Made by a program: the position numbers and the translations under genes. The notes below the pieces were generated by a model. That model had not been told where the DNA came from. It was given only the letters and a program-made list of their open reading frames with translations, and made no database searches. Shown piece after piece: positions 39,545-48,123 of a stretch of 52,541 nucleotides of DNA. Within the stretch, counting starts at the first letter, position 1. Each line of letters begins with the position of its first letter. Source of the stretch: Clostridia bacterium (lineage in GTDB: Bacteria > Bacillota > Clostridia > Oscillospirales > Acutalibacteraceae); contig JAFQCH010000011.1 of NCBI GenBank assembly GCA_017416485.1, positions 1 through 52,541 of the forward strand, given 5' to 3'.

Positions 39545-40831
39545 ATGATGAAAACGCTTTGTGAAATGAAAAAGACCATTGCCGACGGCGGTTTTGATGC
39601 CGCACTGACCGCCCTTTACGGCGAAAAGGATCTGTGTCTTCAGCGCACAAGATATGCTTCGCTGACCGACAGTTTTGCTTCTGTTTACGGCGAAAAGAAC
39701 GATATCCGTTTCTTCTCTGCCCCCGGCAGAACCGAAGTCTGCGGCAACCATACCGACCACAACAAGGGCTGTGTTCTTGCCGCAGGCATCAACCTGGATG
39801 CCATTGCCTGCGTTGCGGCAAATGACGAAAATATTGTCCGCCTGAAAAGCGTGGAATACCCCAAGGAAGATGTGGTTGATCTTGCCGTTTTGACTCCCGT
39901 TGCGGAAGAAAAGGACCATTCCGCCGCACTCATCCGCGGTGTTGCCGCCCGTTTCGTACAGCTCGGCTACAAAGTCGGCGGTTTTGACTGCGTGACCACC
40001 AACAGAGTCATTGCAGGTTCGGGTTTGTCCTCATCCGCAGCTTTTGAAGTGCTTGTGGGCACCATTTTCAATTATCTTTACAACGACGGTGCTATCTCCG
40101 CTGTCGAAATCGCAAAGATCGCACAGTATGCCGAAAACGTATTCTTCGGCAAACCCTGCGGACTGATGGATCAGATGGCTTGCTCTGTCGGTGGCTTCGT
40201 GCAGATCGACTTTGCCGACACCGAAAAACCCGTCATCACCCCCGTTACATTCGACTTTACATCCTGCGGCCATGCGCTTGTTATTACGGACACCCGTGCA
40301 AGCCACGCTGACCTGACGGACGAATACGCCGCCATCCGCAAGGAAATGGAATCCGTTGCCGCTGTGTTCGGCAAGTCCTGCCTGCGTGAAACCGATGAAG
40401 CGGAAGTGATGGCAAACATGGCTCTTGTGCGCGAAAAATGCGGTGAACGCGCTTGCCTTCGCGCCATACATTTCTATAACGACAACCGCAGAGTTGAAAA
40501 AGAAGCCGAAGCCCTCAAAGCAGGCGATTTCGAAAGCTTCAAGAAGCTCGTCATTGAAAGCGGCAACTCCTCTTACATGTATAACCAGAATGTTTTTGTT
40601 AAAATCAAGGATGCAGGTCAGCCCGTATCCCTCGCACTCGCTCTGAGCGACAGTGTCCTCAACGGCAGAGGCGCATGGCGCGTTCACGGCGGCGGTTTTG
40701 CGGGAACCATCCAGGCTTTCGTACCCGAAGATTTGCTCGATACATACATTGCAACCCTTGAATCCGTATTCGGTGAAGGTGCTTGCTATGTTCTTTCCAT
40801 CCGCAGTGTCGGCGGTACGGAAGTTAAGTAA
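39545..40831 (+). CDS. galK: Galactokinase (GHMP kinase family)
   Basis: A cytosolic sugar kinase of about 428 residues; it phosphorylates galactose at C1 with ATP, the first committed step of the Leloir pathway. Motif 1 is GRTEVCGNHTDHNKG, the clostridial version of the GEHTDYN signature. Motif 2 is the ATP-binding GSGLSSSAAFEV, and motif 3 near the C-terminus is GGGFAGTIQAF. The length fits the family. GAAAGGA lies 6 nt before ATG 39545; ATG 39548 and ATG 39539 are alternatives. mutS2 follows after 34 nt in the same direction. Galactose-1-phosphate uridylyltransferase and epimerase genes are not in the window. Confidence 0.93.
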   Translation: MMKTLCEMKKTIADGGFDAALTALYGEKDLCLQRTRYASLTDSFASVYGEKNDIRFFSAPGRTEVCGNHTDHNKGCVLAAGINLDAIACVAANDENIVRLKSVEYPKEDVVDLAVLTPVAEEKDHSAALIRGVAARFVQLGYKVGGFDCVTTNRVIAGSGLSSSAAFEVLVGTIFNYLYNDGAISAVEIAKIAQYAENVFFGKPCGLMDQMACSVGGFVQIDFADTEKPVITPVTFDFTSCGHALVITDTRASHADLTDEYAAIRKEMESVAAVFGKSCLRETDEAEVMANMALVREKCGERACLRAIHFYNDNRRVEKEAEALKAGDFESFKKLVIESGNSSYMYNQNVFVKIKDAGQPVSLALALSDSVLNGRGAWRVHGGGFAGTIQAFVPEDLLDTYIATLESVFGEGACYVLSIRSVGGTEVK

Positions 40832-40841
40832 TTAACGAAAG

Positions 40842-40855
40842 GCGAAATTTTTCGC
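40842..40855 (+). other. Hairpin between ribosome site and mutS2 start
   Basis: GCGAAA-TT-TTTCGC follows GAAAGG (40837-40842) and precedes ATG 40866. If folded (probably as a 5-bp stem with a 4-nt loop), it would shorten the distance from ribosome site to start from about 23 nt to about 9. Confidence 0.4.
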
Positions 40856-40865
40856 GTCATTTACC

Positions 40866-43265
40866 ATGAAAGCAAGTGAAAACAGACACTATAAAGTTCT
40901 TGAGCTGGACAAGGTTCTGCACAGACTGGCAGAGCTTACCACCTGCGAGGACGCAAAATGGGAAGCAGAGCGCATTCTGCCCTGCACAACCCTTGTTGAA
41001 GCACAGGCGCTGCTGAATCAGACCGAAGCGGCTTATTTACTGCTTGCCAAATTCGGCGGTCCGTCCTTCGGCAGTATGAAAAATGTGAACAACGCACTGT
41101 TCCGCGCAAGTGCGGGCGGTGCACTGACCATGAAAGAACTGCTCGACATTGCAGAAGACCTGCGTGTGATCCGTTCCGTGTCGGAATGGCGGTTCCGTCA
41201 ACCGGGTGCTGACAGTTGTCTTGACATCTTGTTCGGTGCGCTCATGCCCCAGAGGCTTCTGGAAGAAACCATTGTCACTTCCATCGTCAGCGAAGAAGAA
41301 ATGAGCGACCGCGCCTCCCCTGCACTTGCGGATATCCGCCGCAAGATGCGCCAACAGGCACAGCATATCCGCGACAAATTAGACGGCATGGTGCATTCCG
41401 CACACTACAAGCAGTATTTGCAAGATGCCATCATCACCCAACGCAACGGCAGATTCGTCGTGCCCGTCAAAAACGAGTTCCGCGGCAATGTGCCGGGTCT
41501 TGTGCATGACACATCGGGCAGCGGTTCCACCGTGTTCATTGAACCGATGGCAGTCGTGGAAGCCAATAATGAAATCCGTGTTCTGCAAGGAAAAGAACGC
41601 GAAGAAATTGACCGCATTCTTTCCGAATTATCTGCACAGGCGGGCGAAGTGGCAGACACCGTCAAGCACAGTTACGAGTGTCTTGTGGAACTCAACCTCA
41701 TTTTTGCAAAAGCAAGGCTTGCCTATGACATGAACGCAAGCGTACCCGCCCTCAACGAAGACGGAATCACCGTTCTCAACAAGGCAAGACACCCGCTGCT
41801 CAATAAAAAAACGGTCGTACCCGTGGACATTTCCCTCGGCGACCGATTTGACACTCTGATGATCACAGGCCCGAACACGGGCGGCAAGACCGTTTCCATC
41901 AAAACACTGGGATTATTGACTTTGATGGCTGCCTGCGGTCTGATGGTACCGTGTGCGGATGAAACAAAAATCTGCATCTACCGCAAGGTGTTTGCGGATA
42001 TCGGAGACGAACAGAGCATTGAGCAATCGCTGTCCACGTTCTCCTCGCACATGATCAATATTATCAACATCATCAAAGAGAGCGACACCGACAGCCTTGT
42101 CCTGATTGACGAACTCGGCGCGGGCACCGACCCCGTTGAGGGTGCCGCCCTCGCCATGGCAATCCTTGAAAGACTGCACCTCAACGGCAGTAAAATTGCC
42201 GCCACCACGCACTATGCCGAACTCAAAGCCTATGCCTTGCAAACAGCAAGAGTGGAAAACGGCAGTTGCGAATTCGATGTGCAGTCGCTTCGCCCGACCT
42301 ACAGACTGCTGATCGGAGTCCCAGGTCGCAGTAATGCGTTTGCCATCACTGAACGACTGGGCATGGATATGGATGTGATTCTTCGTGCAAAGGAATTGGT
42401 GGAAGCCGATGATCTGAAATTTGAAGATGTGGTGGATTCGCTCGAAGAAAGCCGCCTGAAAATGGAAGAAGAACGCGACGAGGTCTCCGTCAAACGCGCC
42501 GAAGCCGAAAAGGCACTCGCAGAAGCACAGAAAAAACTTGCCGAAGCCGAAGACCTGCGAAAACGCGAATATGAAAAAGCACAAACGGAAGCCTTGCGAA
42601 TCACCGAAAATGCCCGCCGCGAAGCCAATGCACTGCTTATGGAAGTCGAGCGCTTCCGCAAGGACATGAAGACGACAAAGGATGCCGCAGACCTTGCCGC
42701 CAAGGCTCGCTCGGCAATGAAAAAAGACCTTTCCAACCTCGATAGTGCGGTCAATCCCGTGGTCACTTCCCTTTATGAGGACGAAGACTATGTCCTGCCC
42801 CGTCCGCTTGTTACCGGTGACCGTGTGCTGATTGCCGACATCGGCAGAGAAGCGGATGTGATGTCCCCCGCCGACCGTAAAGGCAATGTCGAAGTGCTGG
42901 CCGGTTCCGTCAAAATGCGAGTGCAGATCAACCGTCTTCGTCTGCTCGACAAGAAAAAAGAAAAGAAAAAGACCGTTTCTGCACCCACCGTGGCAAGAAG
43001 TGAATCCCGCCTTACCGCCAGTGCCGAAAACCGTGTGGACCTGCGCGGCATGAACAAGGAAGAAGCCCTGTTCACCCTCGATGCGTTCATTGACAGTATG
43101 CTGTTGTCGGGTCTGCAGGAATTCACCGTCATTCACGGCAAAGGCACGGGTGTGCTTCGCGAAGCGGTGCAGCACCACCTCAAAAATAATAAATTTGTAA
43201 AAACCCACCGCCCGGGACTGTACGGCGAAGGTGAAAACGGTGTGACAATCGTCACTCTGAAATAA
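40866..43265 (+). CDS. mutS2: MutS2 with C-terminal Smr endonuclease domain
   Basis: A 799-residue cytosolic protein. Order: N-terminal lever/clamp region, ATPase with Walker A GPNTGGKT (about residues 334-341) and Walker B SLVLIDELGAGTDP (about 412-425), a long charged coiled coil (about 520-620), a KOW-like beta segment, and the Smr domain from VDLRGMNKEEA (about 723) through VIHGKGTGVLR to the end. Both Smr hallmarks (DLRG, HGKGTG) are intact. MutS2 lacks the mismatch-recognition domain of MutS. It is known to suppress homologous recombination in Helicobacter and to act on collided ribosomes in Bacillus. Length is typical. It sits 34 nt behind galK, with an unusually distant ribosome site. 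Confidence 0.96.
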   Translation: MKASENRHYKVLELDKVLHRLAELTTCEDAKWEAERILPCTTLVEAQALLNQTEAAYLLLAKFGGPSFGSMKNVNNALFRASAGGALTMKELLDIAEDLRVIRSVSEWRFRQPGADSCLDILFGALMPQRLLEETIVTSIVSEEEMSDRASPALADIRRKMRQQAQHIRDKLDGMVHSAHYKQYLQDAIITQRNGRFVVPVKNEFRGNVPGLVHDTSGSGSTVFIEPMAVVEANNEIRVLQGKEREEIDRILSELSAQAGEVADTVKHSYECLVELNLIFAKARLAYDMNASVPALNEDGITVLNKARHPLLNKKTVVPVDISLGDRFDTLMITGPNTGGKTVSIKTLGLLTLMAACGLMVPCADETKICIYRKVFADIGDEQSIEQSLSTFSSHMINIINIIKESDTDSLVLIDELGAGTDPVEGAALAMAILERLHLNGSKIAATTHYAELKAYALQTARVENGSCEFDVQSLRPTYRLLIGVPGRSNAFAITERLGMDMDVILRAKELVEADDLKFEDVVDSLEESRLKMEEERDEVSVKRAEAEKALAEAQKKLAEAEDLRKREYEKAQTEALRITENARREANALLMEVERFRKDMKTTKDAADLAAKARSAMKKDLSNLDSAVNPVVTSLYEDEDYVLPRPLVTGDRVLIADIGREADVMSPADRKGNVEVLAGSVKMRVQINRLRLLDKKKEKKKTVSAPTVARSESRLTASAENRVDLRGMNKEEALFTLDAFIDSMLLSGLQEFTVIHGKGTGVLREAVQHHLKNNKFVKTHRPGLYGEGENGVTIVTLK

Positions 43266-43286
43266 TTTTTGCAGGGAGGTATCACA

Positions 43287-43883
43287 ATGGCACACGCTCC
43301 GTCAAAAGAATCTTCAAAAACCGATTCCGGCATGAAATACAGCAGCAAAGCCTTGCTTATTATGCTGACTGCACTTGTTTTGTGCCTTGCGGCCGTGTTT
43401 TTGTACGGTCATTTCGACACACTTCGTACAACAGAGGAAATTCTGAAAAAAGCCGAAAAGGAATGCCACATCCCGATCGCAGACGATTCATCCCTGTCAC
43501 TCTGCGGCAGTTGTGAAATCGGCGAAAATGAGCACATGTTCTGGTTTACGGCGGTGGACAACCAAGGAGAAAACCGCTATCAGCCGATGCGATTCACCGA
43601 AGTCGGAGAAAACAAATATAAATTCCGTCATGCCCCCCAATTATTCGTCTGTGAAAATGACATTGCATACGACCACTACAGCCACGGAATTGTGTATCTC
43701 GTCAACAATCCCGATTGTGTTTCCATCGTTTTCAATGACGGCACATCGGACGAAATAACAGTTCAGGTGGATAACATTCCGTTTATTTACAAATACGAAT
43801 ATAAAAACCTCTACAATGACGAGGGAACTGAAGAAATTATCACTGTAAAATTCCTCGACAGCAACGGAGATATCATTATGTAA
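43287..43883 (+). CDS. Small membrane-anchored protein, function unknown
   Basis: A 198-residue protein I do not recognise. ATG 43287 is preferred over 43269 because GGGAGG lies 6 nt before it. Residues about 25-45 form a single TM segment (ALLIMLTALVLCLAAVFLYG); the rest (about 150 residues, starting with a short helix TTEEILKKAEKE) should lie outside and is rich in aromatic and acidic residues with two close cysteines (SLCGSCEIG). The gene starts 21 nt after mutS2 and ends in a strong terminator, so it is the last gene of that transcript. The C-terminal half repeats short beta-like strings but shows no known motif. Confidence 0.8.
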   Translation: MAHAPSKESSKTDSGMKYSSKALLIMLTALVLCLAAVFLYGHFDTLRTTEEILKKAEKECHIPIADDSSLSLCGSCEIGENEHMFWFTAVDNQGENRYQPMRFTEVGENKYKFRHAPQLFVCENDIAYDHYSHGIVYLVNNPDCVSIVFNDGTSDEITVQVDNIPFIYKYEYKNLYNDEGTEEIITVKFLDSNGDIIM

Positions 43884-43892
43884 CAAAAAAAT

Positions 43893-43932
43893 GAGCTGAT
43901 TCGGTTTAGCCAAATCAGCTCTTTCCTTTTTT
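43893..43932 (+). terminator. Terminator after the mutS2 run
   Basis: GAGCTGATT (43893-43901) pairs with AATCAGCTC (43913-43921), followed by a T-rich tract TTTCCTTTTTTT. Confidence 0.88.
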
Positions 43933-44093
43933 TACAATTTTATTCAATTTTTCTTTCAATGCAGGCAGATCATTTTGCAAATAATTTCTTTACTTTTCAT
44001 AAATCACAACACCTGTCTGTGCAATTTCCGTTTCAACCGGTGAGCCTTTCTCGATAATGTCAATATAACACCCTCCGCAAACAATTTATTTCC

Positions 44094-44123
44094 TTGCTTT
44101 TGTTTTCGTTTCTGTGCTATTAT
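44094..44123 (+). promoter_or_regulatory. Possible promoter of the Asp-box protein gene
   Basis: TTGCTT (44094-44099), 18-nt spacer, TATTAT (44118-44123), 37 nt before the start codon. Both boxes deviate from consensus. Confidence 0.5.
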
Positions 44124-44159
44124 GTAAACATCAAAAAAGAATTGCAGGTGTGAAAAAAA

Positions 44160-45509
44160 ATGAAATATGCCATCATCATTGCCGTGCTTGTTGCGGTTGC
44201 CTTGGTTATTACCCTTGGCTTTCTCAAATTCGGTCCCTCCGAATTCACGGGCGAGAACTACACCATCCCCGAACTTGATTTAAGCGAACTGCCCGACGAA
44301 CTCATCGGCACGGAATTTGAATATCTCTATGACCTGCCTGTTGTGGATGCCACTTACGACTACATGGCACATCCCGACAGCATTTTGCTGAAAAACGGAG
44401 ATATTCTCACTGTGTACCCCAAAGGTCACGGCAAGGGTGCAATCCTCAACAAATTAAGCACCGACAGCGGCAAAAGTTGGACCGAAACCCTTGCAGACAC
44501 CCCCGCAAGCTGGGAAAATTCCCTTGAAACCCCCACCGTGTACCGCCTGCAATTTTCCGACGGCACACCCGACAAGCTGATTCTCATTTCCGCAAACTCC
44601 AAATGGCCGGACATGGAAACGCCCGGCGGATTTGAATGCTCGATTTCAACAGACGAAGGGCAGACATGGTCTGAATTTCAACGGTTTTTCAGTTTTGAAG
44701 ACGAGTTCTCCGTGATTCCCATTGTTGCCATGGCAAGCCTGACGAGGCTGAAAGAAAACGGCGAATTTGTCGATAAATGGATGGGATTTTTCCACGACAG
44801 CGAATTTTACAACTACAAATCTATTCTTTCCTTTGACGAAAACGGCAATATGCAGTGGAGCACACCCGAAAAATACCTTGCCGACTACCGTAAAATTGAA
44901 GCAGAAGCCTGTCTTTGTGAAATCGAAGTTATCCGTTCCGACAAGGGACAGGGTAATGAACTCTGCCTGATCACAAGAAGCAACGCCAAAAACATCAACA
45001 CCATGGTGTCTTTTTCTGCGGACGAGGGCAAAACCTGGACAATGCCCCGCACAGCACCCGCCGCACTCAACGGTGAACGGCACAAAGCGGAATACACCGC
45101 CGACGGCAGACTTGTGATCACCTTCCGTTCCATTGAACGCGGCAAAAAAGCGCAACTGCACGCAAAGAAAATTGACCGCAGCCGCGGCTGGATCAGCGAA
45201 GGACTTGTTGCATGGGTCGGCACATACGAGGACCTCAAAAACGGAACCGAGGGTGAATACCGCATCAAACTGGCGCATATTTACCTTGACAATCAAAAAA
45301 AGCCTTCCTATTATGCAGGTTCCGACACGGGCTATTGCGGCAATGTGGTGTTGCCCGACGACACCGTTTTGATCACAGGCTACGGCAAATTCAGCCCTGA
45401 TGTAAAAACAGCAGACGGCAAGAGCCTGAAAACCTACATCTGCTCCAAGCGCCTGAACCTCAAGGACACCGATGCGCTGGTTGAAAAATACTTTGCAAAA
45501 ACCAAGTAA
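44160..45509 (+). CDS. Membrane-anchored Asp-box (sialidase-like) glycoside hydrolase
   Basis: A 449-residue protein. Residues about 3-22 form a hydrophobic anchor or uncleaved signal, so the rest should be outside the cell. Three Asp-box motifs mark a beta-propeller: STDSGKSW (about residue 100), STDEGQTW (about 163) and SADEGKTW (about 286). HPDSILLKNGDIL at about 70 resembles the first blade of bacterial exo-alpha-sialidase/BNR-repeat proteins. RSIERGKK and the late YAGSDTGYCGNVVL could supply active-site residues, but I see no standard FRIP motif, so sialic acid specificity is not secure. If it is a sialidase, it would release sugars from host glycans. Likely transcribed alone, with AGGTG 9 nt before ATG. 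Confidence 0.75.
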   Translation: MKYAIIIAVLVAVALVITLGFLKFGPSEFTGENYTIPELDLSELPDELIGTEFEYLYDLPVVDATYDYMAHPDSILLKNGDILTVYPKGHGKGAILNKLSTDSGKSWTETLADTPASWENSLETPTVYRLQFSDGTPDKLILISANSKWPDMETPGGFECSISTDEGQTWSEFQRFFSFEDEFSVIPIVAMASLTRLKENGEFVDKWMGFFHDSEFYNYKSILSFDENGNMQWSTPEKYLADYRKIEAEACLCEIEVIRSDKGQGNELCLITRSNAKNINTMVSFSADEGKTWTMPRTAPAALNGERHKAEYTADGRLVITFRSIERGKKAQLHAKKIDRSRGWISEGLVAWVGTYEDLKNGTEGEYRIKLAHIYLDNQKKPSYYAGSDTGYCGNVVLPDDTVLITGYGKFSPDVKTADGKSLKTYICSKRLNLKDTDALVEKYFAKTK

Positions 45510-45530
45510 CATACCTTGAAAACGGCATGT

Positions 45531-45551
45531 TGTAAAGTTATTCCCTTTACA
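45531..45551. promoter_or_regulatory. Inverted repeat, upstream copy, ffh operon
   Basis: TGTAAAG-7nt-CTTTACA. It lies about 70-90 nt upstream of the predicted ffh-operon transcription start; a second copy lies at that start. Confidence 0.5.
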
Positions 45552-45584
45552 TTTGTGAATTTTTCCGCTTTGTCAAATTTCCTC

Positions 45585-45613
45585 TTGACAAGGCGCTTTT
45601 TTTATACTATAAT
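45585..45613 (+). promoter_or_regulatory. Promoter of the ylxM-ffh operon
   Basis: TTGACA (45585-45590), 17-nt spacer, TATAAT (45608-45613): a perfect consensus promoter. The predicted start is about 45620, with a leader of about 39 nt. Confidence 0.88.
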
Positions 45614-45619
45614 GCCCCC

Positions 45620-45641
45620 TGTAAAGTTTCACATCTTTACA
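45620..45641. promoter_or_regulatory. Inverted repeat, downstream copy, ffh operon
   Basis: TGTAAAG-8nt-CTTTACA, beginning at the predicted first transcribed base and ending just before the GAAGGAG ribosome site. The arms are the same as those at 45531-45551. Confidence 0.5.
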
Positions 45642-45658
45642 CCGAAGGAGCGTTTATT

Positions 45659-46021
45659 GTGGCCAAAAATCTTGACCTCATCCTGCTGCTTGACTTCTAC
45701 GGCGATATGCTGACCCCCAAGCAGCGCGAATTTGTGGATTATTATTACAACGATGATCTCTCCCTTGCCGAAATCGCACAGAATGTCGGCATCACCCGCC
45801 AGGGTGTGCGCGATGCCATCAAGCGCGCCGAAGTGCAGTTGACGGAAATGGAAGAGCGTTTGGGGCTTGTCAGCCGTTTTCAGAGCATGCAGGCAGGACT
45901 CACGGAAATCATCGAATGTGCCGATGCCATCAACAAAGAGAATCTTTCCTGCGGACTTTCGCGTGAAATCAACGATCTGACCGTCCGCATTCAGTCCATA
46001 GCAATGTCCCTGTCCGAGTAA
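45659..46021 (+). CDS. ylxM: YlxM family helix-turn-helix protein
   Basis: A 120-residue cytosolic protein with a GTG start; GGAG lies 8 nt upstream. The first half is a sigma-like helix-turn-helix: LTPKQREFVDYYYNDDLSLA, then EIAQNVGITRQGVRDAIKRA. The second half is helical and poorly conserved. YlxM is encoded next to ffh in most Firmicutes and is thought to bind the signal recognition particle and influence its GTPase cycle. It starts the ylxM-ffh-rpsP-khpA transcript; ffh follows after 81 nt. Confidence 0.93.
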   Translation: MAKNLDLILLLDFYGDMLTPKQREFVDYYYNDDLSLAEIAQNVGITRQGVRDAIKRAEVQLTEMEERLGLVSRFQSMQAGLTEIIECADAINKENLSCGLSREINDLTVRIQSIAMSLSE

Positions 46022-46102
46022 GACGGCGTTGCAGAGAACCGCCAAGCCGTTGTGGCTGTTCCTCGTTTTGCAATACATGCAGCGGCAGAAACGGAGAACC
46101 AT

Positions 46103-47488
46103 ATGGCTTTTGAAGGTCTTTCCGACAAACTCGAGTCCGCGTTTAAAAAACTCAAAAGCAAAGGTGCGCTGACAGAATCCGACGTCAAGGACGCGATGCG
46201 TGAAGTGCGTCTGGCACTGCTTGAAGCCGACGTCAGCTACAAGGTCGCCAAGGACTTTACCGCAAAGGTAACCGAAAAGGCGATCGGTGCGCGTGTTATG
46301 GAAAGTCTGACACCCGCACAGATGGTCATTAAGATCGTCAACGAAGAACTCACCGCGCTCATGGGCGGCACGCAGGCAAGACTTGCAAGTGCATCCCATC
46401 CCCCCACAATCGTCATGCTCTGCGGTCTGCAAGGCTCGGGTAAAACCACCCACTGCGCAAAGATCGCAAAGTTCCTCAAAAAGCAGGGCCACCGTCCTCT
46501 GCTTGTCGCCTGTGACATCTACAGACCCGCTGCTATCAAGCAGTTGCAGGTCGTCGGCGAGCAGGTCGGTGTTCCGGTTTTCGAGATGGGCAAGGAAAAC
46601 CCCGTGACCATTGCAAAGGAAGCCGTGAAGCTCGCAAAAGACCATGGTTATGACTATGTATTCCTCGACACGGCAGGTCGTCTGCACATTGACGAAACGC
46701 TGATGACGGAACTGAAAAACATCAAAGCAGAAGTCAAGCCCCACGAAATCCTGCTCGTTATCGACTCCATGCTCGGTCAGGATGCCGTCAACGTTGCTTC
46801 CACCTTCAACGAAGCACTCGGCATTGACGGTCTTGTGCTGACCAAGCTCGACGGTGACACCCGCGGCGGTGCGGCACTTTCTGCAAGAGCTGTCACAGGC
46901 AAGCCCATCAAGTTTGCAGGTGTGGGCGAAAAGCTCGACGACCTTGATGTTTTCCACCCCGACCGTATGGCAAGCCGAATCCTCGGCATGGGCGACGTGC
47001 TGTCCCTTATCGAAAAGGCAGAAACCGCACTCGACGAAAAGAAAGCAGAAGAACTTGAAAAGAAGCTCATGCAGAATAAATTCGACCTCAACGATCTGAT
47101 GGATCAGATGCTTGAGCTTCGCAAAATGGGTTCGATGAAAGATCTGCTGTCCATGATCCCCGGGGTCGGCAAAAAACTCAAAGATCAGGATGTGGACGAA
47201 AGCGGCATCGACAAAACGCTTGCCATCATCCGTTCCATGACTCCCCAGGAACGCAGAAAGCCCGACATCATCAACGCTTCCCGCAAACGCAGAATCGCAG
47301 CAGGTTGCGGCATGCAGGTGGAAGATGTGAACCGTCTTCTGTCGCAATACAAGCAGATGCAGAAGTTGTTCAAACAGATGAACGGCAAGGGCGCAAAGAA
47401 AAAAATGAAGCGTATGTTCCCCGGCGGAATACCCGGTGGGATGCCCGGCGGCGGAATGCCCGGTATGCCCCCGATGGGCGGTTTTTAA
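46103..47488 (+). CDS. ffh: Signal recognition particle protein Ffh
   Basis: A 461-residue SRP GTPase that binds 4.5S/6S RNA and signal sequences and delivers nascent membrane and secreted proteins to FtsY. N domain from residue 1 (FEGLSDKLESAFKKLKSKG), G domain with GLQGSGKTT (about 107), DTAGRL (about 190) and TKLDG (about 247), and the Met-rich M domain from about 300. The C-terminal tail is a Gly-Met-Pro run (PGGMPGGGMPGMPPM). ATG 46103 has GGAG 6 nt upstream; the longer in-frame start at 46052 adds 17 residues not typical for Ffh. Strong codon bias: an antisense frame is open over almost the whole gene. A cell that exports a 10,597-residue protein relies on this route or SecA. Confidence 0.97.
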   Translation: MAFEGLSDKLESAFKKLKSKGALTESDVKDAMREVRLALLEADVSYKVAKDFTAKVTEKAIGARVMESLTPAQMVIKIVNEELTALMGGTQARLASASHPPTIVMLCGLQGSGKTTHCAKIAKFLKKQGHRPLLVACDIYRPAAIKQLQVVGEQVGVPVFEMGKENPVTIAKEAVKLAKDHGYDYVFLDTAGRLHIDETLMTELKNIKAEVKPHEILLVIDSMLGQDAVNVASTFNEALGIDGLVLTKLDGDTRGGAALSARAVTGKPIKFAGVGEKLDDLDVFHPDRMASRILGMGDVLSLIEKAETALDEKKAEELEKKLMQNKFDLNDLMDQMLELRKMGSMKDLLSMIPGVGKKLKDQDVDESGIDKTLAIIRSMTPQERRKPDIINASRKRRIAAGCGMQVEDVNRLLSQYKQMQKLFKQMNGKGAKKKMKRMFPGGIPGGMPGGGMPGMPPMGGF

Positions 47489-47557
47489 TCAAGGTTTGAA
47501 TGCAAAAGCATTTGAATAAATAAAATTTGTTTATATTATTTTTGGAGGTACCATAAA

Positions 47558-47803
47558 ATGGCAGTAAAAATCAGACTTCGTCGCATGGGCGCAAAGAAAG
47601 CTCCCTTCTATCGTGTTGTTGTTGCAGATTCCCGTTATCCCCGTGACGGCAGATTCATCGAAGAAATCGGCTACTACAACCCCATGACCGAACCCGCAAC
47701 CGTTAAGATCGACGCTGACAAGGCAAAGCAGTGGATCGCCAACGGCGCACAGCCCACCGACACCGTCAAGGGCCTGCTCAAGAAGAACGGCGTTATCGAC
47801 TAA
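47558..47803 (+). CDS. rpsP: 30S ribosomal protein S16
   Basis: An 81-residue protein of the small ribosomal subunit, full length. The family start [20 protein letters not shown] and the motif YYNPM are intact. GGAGG lies 9 nt before ATG. It sits 69 nt after ffh and 25 nt before khpA, the usual Firmicutes order. Confidence 0.98.
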   Translation: MAVKIRLRRMGAKKAPFYRVVVADSRYPRDGRFIEEIGYYNPMTEPATVKIDADKAKQWIANGAQPTDTVKGLLKKNGVID

Positions 47804-47828
47804 TCCCAACTCGGAAGGATAACAAAGC

Positions 47829-48062
47829 ATGAAAGAATTGCTCACCACCATCGCACAGGGCCTCGTTGAAGCTCCCGAATCGGTTGTTGTGACCGAAGAC
47901 GAAATCAACGAAGAAGGCGTTGTCGTGTTCCATCTTCACGTTGCAGAAGACGACATGGGCAGAGTCATCGGCAAGCAGGGTTGCATTGCAAAGGCAATCC
48001 GCACCGTTATGCGCTCCACCGCAGTTCGCCGCAACATGAAAATTCAGGTCGAAATCGACTGA
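47829..48062 (+). CDS. khpA: KH-domain RNA-binding protein KhpA
   Basis: A 77-residue single KH domain with the RNA-binding loop GRVIGKQG at about residues 44-51 followed by the helix CIAKAIRTVMRS. KhpA pairs with KhpB (Jag/EloR) in Firmicutes and binds many transcripts, affecting cell elongation and division. It is the last gene of the transcript, followed at once by a terminator. The often-following rimM, trmD and rplS are absent here. Confidence 0.94.
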   Translation: MKELLTTIAQGLVEAPESVVVTEDEINEEGVVVFHLHVAEDDMGRVIGKQGCIAKAIRTVMRSTAVRRNMKIQVEID

Positions 48063-48078
48063 TTTTCGAACAAAAACG

Positions 48079-48112
48079 AAACCGTATCGGAATAATCCGG
48101 TACGGTTTTTAT
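48079..48112. terminator. Terminator after khpA, possibly bidirectional
   Basis: A 10-bp stem (48081-48090 with 48097-48106, one G-U) with A-rich and T-rich flanks; on the plus strand it ends in TTTTT. It lies between the convergent khpA and ATPase genes and could serve both. Confidence 0.88.
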
Positions 48113-48123
48113 TTTGGTCGGTT

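Noticed and set aside
41913..43295. Long antisense frame opposite mutS2, and similar ones opposite ffh, galK and gapA
   Set aside because: Same cause: biased codon use in well-recognised genes on the other strand.
47512..47539. Internal promoter before rpsP (TTGAAT-N16-TATTAT)
   Set aside because: The predicted start would fall inside the GGAGG ribosome site of rpsP, so a usable leader would not result.
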